The notes below the pieces were generated by a model, which searched no databases, was not told the origin of the DNA, and saw only the letters and a list, made by a program, of their open reading frames with translations. Made by a program: the position numbers and the translations under genes. A DNA stretch of 64,000 bases from Clostridium porci (GTDB lineage: Bacteria; Bacillota; Clostridia; Lachnospirales; Lachnospiraceae), in NCBI RefSeq assembly GCF_009696375.1, contig NZ_VUMD01000007.1, positions 62,001 through 126,000 of the forward strand, read 5' to 3'. The stretch's first letter is position 1; every line of letters starts with the position of its first letter. Below are positions 32,790-41,668 of this stretch, in pieces.

Positions 32790-33956
32790 TTAAATTTTGT
32801 TGATAATCCGGGTCAGTTCTAAAATTTTTCGTCTGTCCAACCCTGGATAATTGCCAGTATACATTCCATAAAAATGGATTTTCTCTGCATTCACATAGTC
32901 TGTGGGACATATATCAGGATATCGTTTTCTAACAAAGGGCTGTCTAAGCTGATTTCCTCCTCCGGCAGTTCCACGACGGAACTCCACGTTCTCCTCCCTT
33001 AATGTCTGAGTCAATTGTTTGAAAAATTCAGGATCCGCCTCCCTGAGCAGAAGCACAAACGCATAATTGCTGTTCCCTTCTGTATCAAATTCATTAAAAT
33101 ATTTTTTTCCGTCCAAATTTTCAATAAATAGGCGAAAATTCTCGCGGCGTTTTGCAATATTATCATCCAGGCGCTTTAATTGATTCAGTCCAATAACTGC
33201 GTTTAACTCTGTGCTACGCATATTAAACCCTGGTACCATAAATATAAATTCGGGGTTTAAATCAGGAAATTGATCTTCTATATTTTTCTTATATCCTTCG
33301 TTGGTAGTTTCCCTAACCATTCCATGGCTGCGGTACATCCTCATCATCTGATAAAACTCTTCGTCATCTGTACTGACCATTCCGCCTTCGATGGTGCTCA
33401 TATGGTGTGCATAATAGAAGGAAAAATTAGATGCAAAACCAAGGGAACCTACCTTTTTGCCATTGAGAGTAGCTCCATGAGATTCACATACATCCTCAAT
33501 AAGAAGAATATTTCTCTTTTTTAGTTCATTCAATAGAGATTCAGATAAGCCGTTAAATCCCAGCACATGTGTTAAAAATACGGCTTTCGTTCTATCCGTG
33601 ATTTTTTCTAAAATATGGGCTTCACACATGGCCATGTTTTTTAAATCTACATCGACGAATACAGGAGTATGACCCGCTGCAATAACGCTGCTTATATCGC
33701 TCACCCATGTGATTGTGGGGACAATTACCTCTCCCATTCCGTATATTTGCGCAATTCCTGCCATTGTCATAAAATTAGCCGAAGCTCCCGAATTAACAAA
33801 TACACTATATCTGGTTCCCAGCCATTCACTCCATGCCTGTTCAAATTCCCTTACTTTAGGTCCATTGGTAAAACGATCCGTTGTCTCAAGAAAACGGATT
33901 AAACACTGGGTATCCTCTTTTGTAATGTTGTTGCTCATCAGTGGTATGTTTAACAT
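32790..33956 (-). CDS. ColD/RfbH-like PLP-dependent sugar 3-dehydratase
   Basis: The 388-residue protein has the DegT/DnrJ/EryC1/StrS fold (PTITWVSDISSVIAAGHTPVFVDVD, LLIEDVCESHGA). The PLP lysine of the aminotransferases is replaced by His in FSFYYAHHMSTIEGGM. That replacement marks the dehydratases ColD and RfbH/E1, which use His as base and remove the C3 hydroxyl of a 4-keto-6-deoxy NDP-sugar. With Gmd and Fcl-like enzymes in the operon, the expected product is a GDP-linked 3,6-dideoxy sugar such as colitose, or a dideoxyheptose if the substrate is a heptose. GGAGGGAG precedes the ATG. It is not expected to be an aminotransferase. Confidence 0.83.
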   Translation of the reverse strand: MLNIPLMSNNITKEDTQCLIRFLETTDRFTNGPKVREFEQAWSEWLGTRYSVFVNSGASANFMTMAGIAQIYGMGEVIVPTITWVSDISSVIAAGHTPVFVDVDLKNMAMCEAHILEKITDRTKAVFLTHVLGFNGLSESLLNELKKRNILLIEDVCESHGATLNGKKVGSLGFASNFSFYYAHHMSTIEGGMVSTDDEEFYQMMRMYRSHGMVRETTNEGYKKNIEDQFPDLNPEFIFMVPGFNMRSTELNAVIGLNQLKRLDDNIAKRRENFRLFIENLDGKKYFNEFDTEGNSNYAFVLLLREADPEFFKQLTQTLREENVEFRRGTAGGGNQLRQPFVRKRYPDICPTDYVNAEKIHFYGMYTGNYPGLDRRKILELTRIINKI

Positions 33957-33983
33957 TAATCTCCCTCCAGATAATATCTATAT

Positions 33984-34979
33984 TTAAGCGTCAAAATCCT
34001 CAGGCCTGTAGTATAAAACACGGCTTCCCTCATTTTCAAATGTAAACGGTATATGAAGTAATTCACCAAGCTCCTTTTTTAGGTTCTCCTGCTTGTCTTT
34101 CTCAATATAAAAGACAAAGAACCCTCCTCCTCCGGCTCCCAGAAGTTTGCCGCCTACAGCGCCGCTTTTTACTGCCCGCTCGTAGATCTGATCTAAGGCA
34201 TGATTTGATATGCTCTTTGTAATTCCACGTTTTAAATGCCAGGTATAATCCAAAAGCTTTCCAAATTCATTTAAATCAGCTGTTTTAGTGGTAAGGATTG
34301 CTTCAGCAGAATCTACAAGCTGCTTCATCTCCGCTAATTCCCTCTGTTTATCTCTCATAGCACCTTTCTGCTCTTTGGCAATTTCACTAGAAAACCTTGC
34401 AAACCCCGTAAAAAAAAGCATAAGATTATCGTTCAATAATTGTTTCTTTTCTCTGGAAATAACAATGGGATTCACATTGATGCCATCGGCGCTGAAATTA
34501 ATTCTGTTAAATCCCCCGAAGGAAGCTGCTACCTGATCCTGAACTCCTCCGTCTTCATTGCAAAGCACTCTTTCTAGATAGATAGCTTCTTTTGCCAACT
34601 TCATTTTATCTGCATATTGCCCTTTTAATGCGTGAAAGGCATTCAGTAAACCTACAGCAAAGGAACTGCTTGTTCCAAGCCCGGATTTTGCTGGAAGATC
34701 AGCGTCGTAGGTTATCTGCAGTTCCCTCATATTCAAATACTTCATAGCCTCCCTTACAGCCGGATGTTCTATCTCATCAATGCTATTCACCCGTTCAATT
34801 CGGGAATAAGATACTTGATTGGTATAATCAAAAAAACGAGGAAGATGCCTTACTGTAACATAACAGTATTTATCAAAGGTAGTGGATATAACACTCCCTC
34901 CATGTTCTTTGTAGTAGTCTGCATAATCAGTCCCTCCACCAAAAAAGGACATACGAAACGGCGTTTTTGTTATTATCAT
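33984..34979 (-). CDS. hddA: GHMP kinase, HddA-like heptose-7-phosphate kinase
   Basis: The GHMP features are clear: TPFRMSFFGGGTDYADYY at the N-terminus, the ATP loop LPAKSGLGTSSSFAVGLL, and the C-terminal KLLGAGGGGFFVFY. The FGGGTDY and AKSGLGTSSS patterns are typical of D-glycero-alpha-D-manno-heptose 7-phosphate kinases and relatives, such as fucokinase-like GHMP proteins. This would start a GDP-heptose route, but GmhA, GmhB and HddC are not in the window. The start is placed at the ATG at 34979, with GGGGTGA just before it, rather than the GTG at 34988 overlapping the flippase stop. Length is 331 residues. Confidence 0.8.
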   Translation of the reverse strand: MIITKTPFRMSFFGGGTDYADYYKEHGGSVISTTFDKYCYVTVRHLPRFFDYTNQVSYSRIERVNSIDEIEHPAVREAMKYLNMRELQITYDADLPAKSGLGTSSSFAVGLLNAFHALKGQYADKMKLAKEAIYLERVLCNEDGGVQDQVAASFGGFNRINFSADGINVNPIVISREKKQLLNDNLMLFFTGFARFSSEIAKEQKGAMRDKQRELAEMKQLVDSAEAILTTKTADLNEFGKLLDYTWHLKRGITKSISNHALDQIYERAVKSGAVGGKLLGAGGGGFFVFYIEKDKQENLKKELGELLHIPFTFENEGSRVLYYRPEDFDA

Positions 34980-34984
34980 ATCGC

Positions 34985-36508
34985 TCACCCCATCTTCTTT
35001 TTGATTGTGCCAATGGCTGCCTGTATATAAATCTGAGCAGTATTGTATTCATGCGATTTTATGAATATCAAACTATTACACAAATTTGGAACTGTGATAC
35101 ATATTAATAATCGTTTAAAAAAGCCTGCCAGCGAAACATCAATAGGCCTGCAAAGCTGGATAACGATAACGCCTTCTATTATACATATACACCAGAGGCC
35201 AACATTTTTTATAATATTAGAAATGACTGCTTCTTTTAAATATTTTTCTTTAAAAAACCTGATATTTCCATACCATATTACTAAATTTCCAATAAGTGTA
35301 CCTAAAAGGATTCCTTCCAGTTTGTACCTGTAAGACAATATAATTGACAATATAATATTTAGTATGGAAGCCCAAACAACAAATCTACGATCTTTTTCAT
35401 ATTCACCATAAACAAATCTGAAGTAACTCTGCATCCCTCTTATGATTTCCACAAACATATTAGCAGCTAATAGAATTACAAATAGGTACGATAATACATA
35501 GCTATTGCCAAATACAACTGTAACAAACGTTTGAGCCAGTGCAGCAACAGAGATAGCAATAAATGATGCCATACAAAAGCTGAAAAGATTGACCATGTAA
35601 TAAAGATTCTGCCTTTTTGAACAATCCTCACTGTAAACAAGATTTCCTATGGATGCCTGAAGCGGCTGAAACACTCGGGTTACGATACTCATAATCTGAT
35701 TTTTTATCATAATATAATTACTAAAATATCCGACATATACGATGCCCAGTATTTTAGCAATTATTATATTATCTGTTCCACAAAAAACAGTACCTGCCAG
35801 TTGATGTCCAATAAAATTTTTAATATCCTTTAACAGACCTCTTTCTTTGATGTGAGATAGTTTGATTTTTGTGCTTTTTATATATTTATAGTCCCGTCTT
35901 ATAATTTTAAACATATAAAGATCGGAACATATTCCTCCCAACAGTGTTAGAATAAGATAAATAATGTAGTCTCTGAAAAGAAAGATACTAAATATTTTTA
36001 TAATATTGAATGAAACATTAAAAACTGTGTCAAATAGTACATGGACATTCTCTTTTTGATCCGCTGTATACAGCATCCTGGGGTAGGAAAGAAAATACGT
36101 CCTTAAAATGTTGGCAAGCTGAAGATAGTAAATAATTCTTAATAATAAAGCGTTAAGTGTATTTCCTGTAATAAACTGTTCTAAAAAAAAGCTGCATATA
36201 ATACCTGCAATTAAAATAAATCCACCAATCAAAAAATAAATCCATTTATAAATATTATATAGATATATAATTTCCTTCTCATCTTTTTCAGAAAACGCCT
36301 TATAAAGATGATAGCTTATATTTTTGCTAACCCCCATTTCTGTAGTTGCCATAATAGTAAAAATATTGGCAAATAAACTTTCGTAGCCAAGATATTCAAC
36401 ACCCAAATAGTTCAGAAAACAACGGCGCAAAAATATGGTAATACAAAGCATTATTACATAGGCGAAGATAGCAGTCACAGCATTTTTTATAAACCGTTTT
36501 AATCTCAT
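34985..36508 (-). CDS. Wzx-type polysaccharide flippase (locus A)
   Basis: The 507-residue protein of the MOP superfamily has about 12-14 membrane helices. It begins with a basic RLKRFIKNA segment and a helix, then RCFLNYLGVEYLGYESLFANIFTIM, a pattern seen in Wzx-like exporters (YLGxxxxGYxxLFxNI). It should move lipid-linked repeat units across the membrane. It lies between the GT10 gene and HddA, with 5 nt to the HddA ATG. GAGAGG precedes its start. It differs from the flippase of the plus-strand locus, so each locus carries its own exporter. Confidence 0.87.
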   Translation of the reverse strand: MRLKRFIKNAVTAIFAYVIMLCITIFLRRCFLNYLGVEYLGYESLFANIFTIMATTEMGVSKNISYHLYKAFSEKDEKEIIYLYNIYKWIYFLIGGFILIAGIICSFFLEQFITGNTLNALLLRIIYYLQLANILRTYFLSYPRMLYTADQKENVHVLFDTVFNVSFNIIKIFSIFLFRDYIIYLILTLLGGICSDLYMFKIIRRDYKYIKSTKIKLSHIKERGLLKDIKNFIGHQLAGTVFCGTDNIIIAKILGIVYVGYFSNYIMIKNQIMSIVTRVFQPLQASIGNLVYSEDCSKRQNLYYMVNLFSFCMASFIAISVAALAQTFVTVVFGNSYVLSYLFVILLAANMFVEIIRGMQSYFRFVYGEYEKDRRFVVWASILNIILSIILSYRYKLEGILLGTLIGNLVIWYGNIRFFKEKYLKEAVISNIIKNVGLWCICIIEGVIVIQLCRPIDVSLAGFFKRLLICITVPNLCNSLIFIKSHEYNTAQIYIQAAIGTIKKKMG

Positions 36509-36523
36509 CCTATCGTTTCCTCT

Positions 36524-37570
36524 CTAAAATTTCCCATAAAAGACGAGCTTCCTATGTAAATGTGCATATAACTTCTTTAAGTGCAAAATGCTACACATAT
36601 GCCTGACGATGCTGTCACAAATCAATCTTAGTGTCCTTACTTTGGCTCCAGAACAAGCTATACGCTCTGCCACATAGCCCCTGTACGTCCGGTTTCTTCT
36701 ATATGCAGCTGTCAAATCCTGTTTAAATATATTTACAAGAAAAGCTTCTAAATTTTTATAGTATTGCTCCAGTGAAAAATCATTGTTAAACATTGGTTCA
36801 CCCATCATTTGAAGGTATAAATCATCATTATTATCAATTTCCTTTACTCTCTCTACCACTTGCTCAAAGCTGCCATACTCATGTACATTGATAAAAGCCT
36901 TTGAATTAAATTCCTTTGTGATTTCTGGATCCCCCCAGTAAATGGGAATTGTACCAGAAGCAAATGCATCCACCAGTCTGTCTGAATCGTATCCATAAGT
37001 ATTTTCAAAAACCAACGCAAATTTACATTCTGAAAAAAATTCTCTTTTATTATCAACAAAGTATCCAATATTATTTTTATATCTACCGCCGGAAGATACA
37101 GTTTTGTACTGTGAAAGCAATGCTTCCATTTTATTTCTTTCTGGTGCTATTGGGTTTGCATGAACAAAGCCGCAAAATTTATTTTTTTTAATTAAATCTT
37201 CCTTGCGAAAAGCTATTTTATTTTTTGCTTTATGGATGATATCCTCTGTCAGGTAGTAGGTGTAAGGAAGAACCCTAAAATATCTGTCCCCAAACTGCAT
37301 ATGATTAGAACCTATTGCATAATCGCATACATTAAAATCTGGAACTACATACTCCTGTTGCCAATGAATACGGACACAATCATATTTAAAAATTTTACTG
37401 GGATATCCGTAATCGGAATAAATAAGATAATCTGGATTGTCTGAAAATTCAATTTTAAAATGCTTTTTAATTATGTTAGTAATAATATTGTCATGGGCAT
37501 CCAGTATAAAATTATTTGCATTATGTTGATCTAAACATACATATTTAATTTTGATCAGCTTTCTTTCCAT
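36524..37570 (-). CDS. GT10 family fucosyltransferase
   Basis: The C-terminal half holds the signature of alpha-1,3/4-fucosyltransferases: CKFALVFENTYGYDSDRLVDAF followed by SGTIPIYWGDPEI, near residues 180-220. The N-terminal half (1-140) is a Rossmann-like acceptor domain with NPDYLIYSDYGYP. GT10 enzymes take GDP-L-fucose and fucosylate GlcNAc or glucose, giving Lewis-type structures in some bacteria. Genes for GDP-fucose synthesis (gmd, fcl) lie in the same operon. The C-terminus is basic (LHLKKLYAHLHRKL), which may aid membrane association. Use of another GDP-deoxy sugar is possible. Length is 348 residues. Confidence 0.87.
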   Translation of the reverse strand: MERKLIKIKYVCLDQHNANNFILDAHDNIITNIIKKHFKIEFSDNPDYLIYSDYGYPSKIFKYDCVRIHWQQEYVVPDFNVCDYAIGSNHMQFGDRYFRVLPYTYYLTEDIIHKAKNKIAFRKEDLIKKNKFCGFVHANPIAPERNKMEALLSQYKTVSSGGRYKNNIGYFVDNKREFFSECKFALVFENTYGYDSDRLVDAFASGTIPIYWGDPEITKEFNSKAFINVHEYGSFEQVVERVKEIDNNDDLYLQMMGEPMFNNDFSLEQYYKNLEAFLVNIFKQDLTAAYRRNRTYRGYVAERIACSGAKVRTLRLICDSIVRHMCSILHLKKLYAHLHRKLVFYGKF

Positions 37571-37630
37571 GAATTAATATCTCCCTAGATCACATTTAAC
37601 ATCTGTAACTATTTTTCAAAATACGTTCTT

Positions 37631-39091
37631 CTACAATTCTATATGGTTCATCCATCCTTTGGAAGCTTTAAATCGGAAAGGATTCATAGTTTGCAAATCC
37701 TTTATCGCAATTTTGTTCCATTCATTCTTATTTGAATAAATCTCAAACTGAAAGTCACAAACTGTTAATTTTAAGCACTTTATAAAATATGCATTTCTAA
37801 TTGATGGAATTTTTTTAAAATCAAACCCCATCAATGTAGCAGCTACCGTATCAAATATAACGGGATCTTTACTCCCTGCTATGATACCGATTGGCTTTTC
37901 TTCTGGAATCAACGGACCCTCTCCTTCTCCAGAAATCACCATATCACCTAATATTAAAAGCCTTCTTTGCTGTTTTCCCTCTGTGATTTGTCCCTGTTTA
38001 TCTGCATAAAGCAAAATACGATTCAGATCTACAATCGTTCTCCAGATAGTATCATTTCCATACCAGCTCCCCTCATAAAAGGGATCCTTGGCAATCACTT
38101 TTGACAAAAAAGAAGAACCCTTTCTTAAGAAACGCATACACTGAACAGATAGCGTTTTATCCTTCTGGCTTTTTTTTATCATTATTTCATCAATATTACC
38201 TGCAATCTGCTTAAAGCAATTCTTATGATAGTATTCATCACCCCCCTCTTCTACAGAGCCTTTCGTATGGTGGGGAAGCCAGTCTTTATTTCCATTAATT
38301 CCAATCAAATTTTTAAGCGCTCCGGTCATACCTGCTTTGCGGTGTGTCTTAGGCTTAGGCAAATTGATAATTACATCTGCTTGTAAAATATAATTCGATA
38401 TTAGGTACTCGTGCCGTTCCTCATTATGATGACTTTGCATATGCGCTGGGTCATACTTTGTAACACGGTAGCGCTTACTCACTGCATTTTTTTCGCAGTG
38501 CGCTGAATAAGCGCCTAAGTTAACCGGATGACATCCTCTATTCGTCTCGTCATAATAAATTGTTTTCACTTGTCCCCATACTGTCTTTGATTTAACAAGT
38601 CTAAAATCGGCAAGCGTAAATTCAACATTTCTTTGTTTATAAAATTGCTGAATGACGTTATATCCCTGCTCCTCAACTAATGTTTCAAAATCACAGGTTT
38701 GAAGCGGAGCGTCTCCTACAATGATTTTTCCTGTTCCCTTTAAAGCTATAAGGACATAATCCAGAACAGCCCTGACAATCGAGGGATGAGTAATCAAGCA
38801 ATCAGTTCCAAAGCTTTTAACATGATTCTGATGCATTACCATATTGGGTTTTAATAAAACAGTATCACCAAGCTGGATTATCTCTCCTAATGGATTCCAT
38901 TCAGCAGTGCCGTAATGCTCTAAATCCATTTTCATACCCACAAACACTTGACGAACCATGTCATATATAGGATTTTCTATTTTTGATATACTATCTTGTC
39001 CCCATAAATATTCAGGATATAAAACTGAAGGAGAAAAAAAATCACTTTTTGACGGATATTTATATACATCTCTTTTCTCTATATATATCAT
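37631..39091 (-). CDS. DUF362 domain protein
   Basis: The 486-residue protein carries the DUF362 motifs GDTVLLKPNMV near residue 78 and VIINLPKPKTHRKAGMTGALKNLIG near 245, plus a long Cys-poor C-terminal region. DUF362 proteins are sometimes fused to ferredoxin domains, but no iron-sulphur cysteines are seen here. The family occurs in polysaccharide clusters without an established reaction. It lies between the CapK-like ligase and the GT10 gene, about 100 nt from the ligase, so it may act with the ligase on a non-sugar modification. I make no specific activity call. Confidence 0.8.
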   Translation of the reverse strand: MIYIEKRDVYKYPSKSDFFSPSVLYPEYLWGQDSISKIENPIYDMVRQVFVGMKMDLEHYGTAEWNPLGEIIQLGDTVLLKPNMVMHQNHVKSFGTDCLITHPSIVRAVLDYVLIALKGTGKIIVGDAPLQTCDFETLVEEQGYNVIQQFYKQRNVEFTLADFRLVKSKTVWGQVKTIYYDETNRGCHPVNLGAYSAHCEKNAVSKRYRVTKYDPAHMQSHHNEERHEYLISNYILQADVIINLPKPKTHRKAGMTGALKNLIGINGNKDWLPHHTKGSVEEGGDEYYHKNCFKQIAGNIDEIMIKKSQKDKTLSVQCMRFLRKGSSFLSKVIAKDPFYEGSWYGNDTIWRTIVDLNRILLYADKQGQITEGKQQRRLLILGDMVISGEGEGPLIPEEKPIGIIAGSKDPVIFDTVAATLMGFDFKKIPSIRNAYFIKCLKLTVCDFQFEIYSNKNEWNKIAIKDLQTMNPFRFKASKGWMNHIEL

Positions 39092-39194
39092 AATAGTTCA
39101 AATCTCCAATCACTTCTTTTATGTCAGATTCAGCCTAGTAATCTATATTAGCAACTTTATTGTTTTTAAATCATAGCCCAGCTCTGGGCATCAG

Positions 39195-40556
39195 TCATGA
39201 ATTCAATTTTGAAATTGTATATAAGTACTTTCCTGATGATGTAGGTAAAAGCTCCTTTACCTGTTCATACTCAATCATACAGTCATTGCCCATTACCAGC
39301 CTGACTTTCTGGTTAATATTTGTTTTAAACGTTTCCTCAATTTCTTTATTATCCTTTGTTTTAATTTTTATAATTATTTTGTCAAAAGCAATTTGTATTA
39401 CCTGAAATTTTTCTATCCAGTCGTTAAAATAAAATAAATGTGTAAAGTATTCACCATCAATTTTTTTATTATCTTTTGTAACAAAAATATTAACGCTCCG
39501 TCCTTTTACATGCGTCAGTTTCGGAAAACCCCTTCCACATTTGCAGGGAACGCTTGAGATTGCTCCAATATCGCCTATACGATAGCGTATCAACGGCATT
39601 TTGTGATTCACCAAATTTGTTATAATAATATTACCGTCTACATTTTCCGGAACGTCTTCTCCAAAATCATTTAATATTTCGACGTATTGTGTAAACACAT
39701 TGACATGCATCCCGTTCTTTTCCCGGCATTCCATTCCAATCCCTGAAACTTCCCTGGAGCCATATCGGTTATATACCGGAGCATGAAATGTATCTTCAAT
39801 ATAATCTCTCCAGTCCGGAAACAAAGTCCCCGCGCTTACAATAATTCCTCTTGGAGAATATACCTGAAGTTGATTACTGCGAATAAACTTTGCTAAATCA
39901 AACACCGACTGTACATAACAAATCATATATGAAGGCTTATACTGGTTAATCCTTCTTACAGCATGAAACATATCTTCCTGAGACATCATAAATGTATTTA
40001 TAAAGGCTGTTCTATGAATAAATTTATTTGAAAGGCTATTTTTAATTGATTTTCTCCCTAGAAATATATCCCTTTCCGATCCCCATAAGGAAATCAGCTT
40101 ATCACCTATGTCACAACCTACCATGGAGTGGAAAAACGCTGTGGAGTCGCATATATTCCTGTTAAAATCTTGAAGAATGGTAATCGGTTCCCCTGTCGAA
40201 CCTCCAGATGAATTTACAATAAAATTATGTATATGGGGGTTCTCCAACCGTTTTCCTTCGCTTCTTATAATATCTTTGGTCAAAATAGGAAATTTTTTAA
40301 TATCCTGAAATATTGTCTTTGCCGAATAATTAATGTTCTTTTGTCTAACAAGCTCTCTATAATAAGGAACATTGCGGCAAGCATCATCAATAAAGCGAAA
40401 AAGAATTTCTCCCTGCAGCTTTCTATTTTCATCAATGGAATTATATTGATTTTTATAAAGATATTCATTAAATTTCTGCCTGCCGGTATAGTGTTTTAAT
40501 TTCAGCCATATGGGATAACTGAAATTTTTTATTAAAAATTGAGCGATATCCTTCAT
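39195..40556 (-). CDS. CapK/PaaK-like adenylate-forming ligase
   Basis: This 453-residue protein belongs to the phenylacetate-CoA ligase-like group found in capsule clusters. The phosphate-binding loop is VNSSGGSTGEPITI. Downstream are SLWGSERDI, the adenine-pocket pattern YNRYGSREVSGIG and MPLIRYRIGDIG. These enzymes activate a carboxylic acid as adenylate. In surface glycan loci they may prepare an acyl or amino acid decoration. No carrier protein gene is nearby. GAGAGG lies 4 nt before the ATG at 40556; the GTG at 40568 is an alternative start. It precedes the DUF362 gene on the same strand. Confidence 0.82.
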   Translation of the reverse strand: MKDIAQFLIKNFSYPIWLKLKHYTGRQKFNEYLYKNQYNSIDENRKLQGEILFRFIDDACRNVPYYRELVRQKNINYSAKTIFQDIKKFPILTKDIIRSEGKRLENPHIHNFIVNSSGGSTGEPITILQDFNRNICDSTAFFHSMVGCDIGDKLISLWGSERDIFLGRKSIKNSLSNKFIHRTAFINTFMMSQEDMFHAVRRINQYKPSYMICYVQSVFDLAKFIRSNQLQVYSPRGIIVSAGTLFPDWRDYIEDTFHAPVYNRYGSREVSGIGMECREKNGMHVNVFTQYVEILNDFGEDVPENVDGNIIITNLVNHKMPLIRYRIGDIGAISSVPCKCGRGFPKLTHVKGRSVNIFVTKDNKKIDGEYFTHLFYFNDWIEKFQVIQIAFDKIIIKIKTKDNKEIEETFKTNINQKVRLVMGNDCMIEYEQVKELLPTSSGKYLYTISKLNS

Positions 40557-40668
40557 AAAACCTCTCACGTATTCTTCCCTAAACAGCTTCTCTGTAACCT
40601 CAGCTTACATAGGCTCTGTCTCACGTCTTGAAAATCCTTTCACTTATAGCAGCTGTTTTTAACATTTA

Positions 40669-41646
40669 TTATTTTAGTACTTCCCTGTACCATGCGATCG
40701 CTTCCTGTATTCCTTTATCAAAACTCCACTCAGGCTCGTAACCCAACAGCCTTCGTGACTTTGAAATGTCTGCATTGCTATGTTTAATATCCCCTTGGCG
40801 CTCCGGACCAAATATTGGCTGAATATTTTTCCCCAACGATTTTGTCAGCAGATAGTAGATATCAATCAGATACTCCCTGCCTCCATATGCAATATTAAAC
40901 GCCTGTCCAGCTGCGTCTGAGGATGCCTTGCATGCCTTTAAATTTGCTTCAATTACATTCTCAATGTATGTAAAATCTCTGCTCTGTTTACCATCTCCAT
41001 TGATAGTAGGAGCTTCATCATGAAGCAGCAACCTCAAAAATTTTGGAATTACTGCTGCATAATCCCCATCCGGATCCTGCCTACGTCCAAAAACATTAAA
41101 ATAACGCAGTCCATAAGTATCCAGTCCATATAACGTTTTGTACAGTTTCCCATAAGCTTCGTTCACTTTTTTTGTTAATGCGTAAGGAGAAAGGACATTT
41201 CCCTCCTGCCCTTCCTTTTTGGGAAGATCAGGGTGATCCCCGTAGACCGACGAGCTTGATGCATATACAAACTTTTTTACATGATTCTGCCTGGCGGCCT
41301 CCATCATATTTAAAGTTCCTTTTATATTAACCTCCTCATAATATAAAGGCATTTCAATACTTCGTGGAACGCTCCCCCAGGCAGCTTGGTGAAGCACATA
41401 ATCTGCACCATCACATGCTTTCATACATGTTTCCTGATCTGTAATATCGCCTTGTATAAATTCATAGTCAGGTTGATTTAAAAAAAGTTCCACATTTTCT
41501 CGTTTACCTATAGAAAGGTTGTCAAGGCATCGAACCTTGTACCCCATATCCAGAATTGCCTCACATAAATTAGACCCGATAAAACCCGCGCCTCCTGTAA
41601 CTAAAAATAATGTATCTTTATCAAATTGCAGCTGTTTATACCCCAT
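40669..41646 (-). CDS. UDP-HexNAc(A) 4-epimerase, TviC/WbpP-like
   Basis: The product starts with a Rossmann motif (LVTGGAGFIGSNL) and has SSSSVYGDHPDLPK and Tyr/Lys in SPYALTKKVNEAY, followed by RYFNVFGRRQDPDG. These fit the GalE-like epimerases of N-acetylated sugars (WbpP, TviC). The tyrosine-proximal sequence and GDYAAVIPKF match the group that acts on UDP-GlcNAc or its uronic acid. The neighbouring dehydrogenase makes the uronic acid, so UDP-GalNAcA is the probable product. The ATG at 41646 is preferred to the GTG at 41655 because CAGGTGA lies before it. Length is 325 residues. Confidence 0.85.
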   Translation of the reverse strand: MGYKQLQFDKDTLFLVTGGAGFIGSNLCEAILDMGYKVRCLDNLSIGKRENVELFLNQPDYEFIQGDITDQETCMKACDGADYVLHQAAWGSVPRSIEMPLYYEEVNIKGTLNMMEAARQNHVKKFVYASSSSVYGDHPDLPKKEGQEGNVLSPYALTKKVNEAYGKLYKTLYGLDTYGLRYFNVFGRRQDPDGDYAAVIPKFLRLLLHDEAPTINGDGKQSRDFTYIENVIEANLKACKASSDAAGQAFNIAYGGREYLIDIYYLLTKSLGKNIQPIFGPERQGDIKHSNADISKSRRLLGYEPEWSFDKGIQEAIAWYREVLK

Positions 41647-41668
41647 GCTTGTCACCTGCTTCTTTCAG

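Noticed and set aside
32790-33956. Calling the DegT-family protein a sugar aminotransferase
   Set aside because: The PLP-binding lysine is replaced by His in the AHH motif, which fits 3-dehydratases instead.
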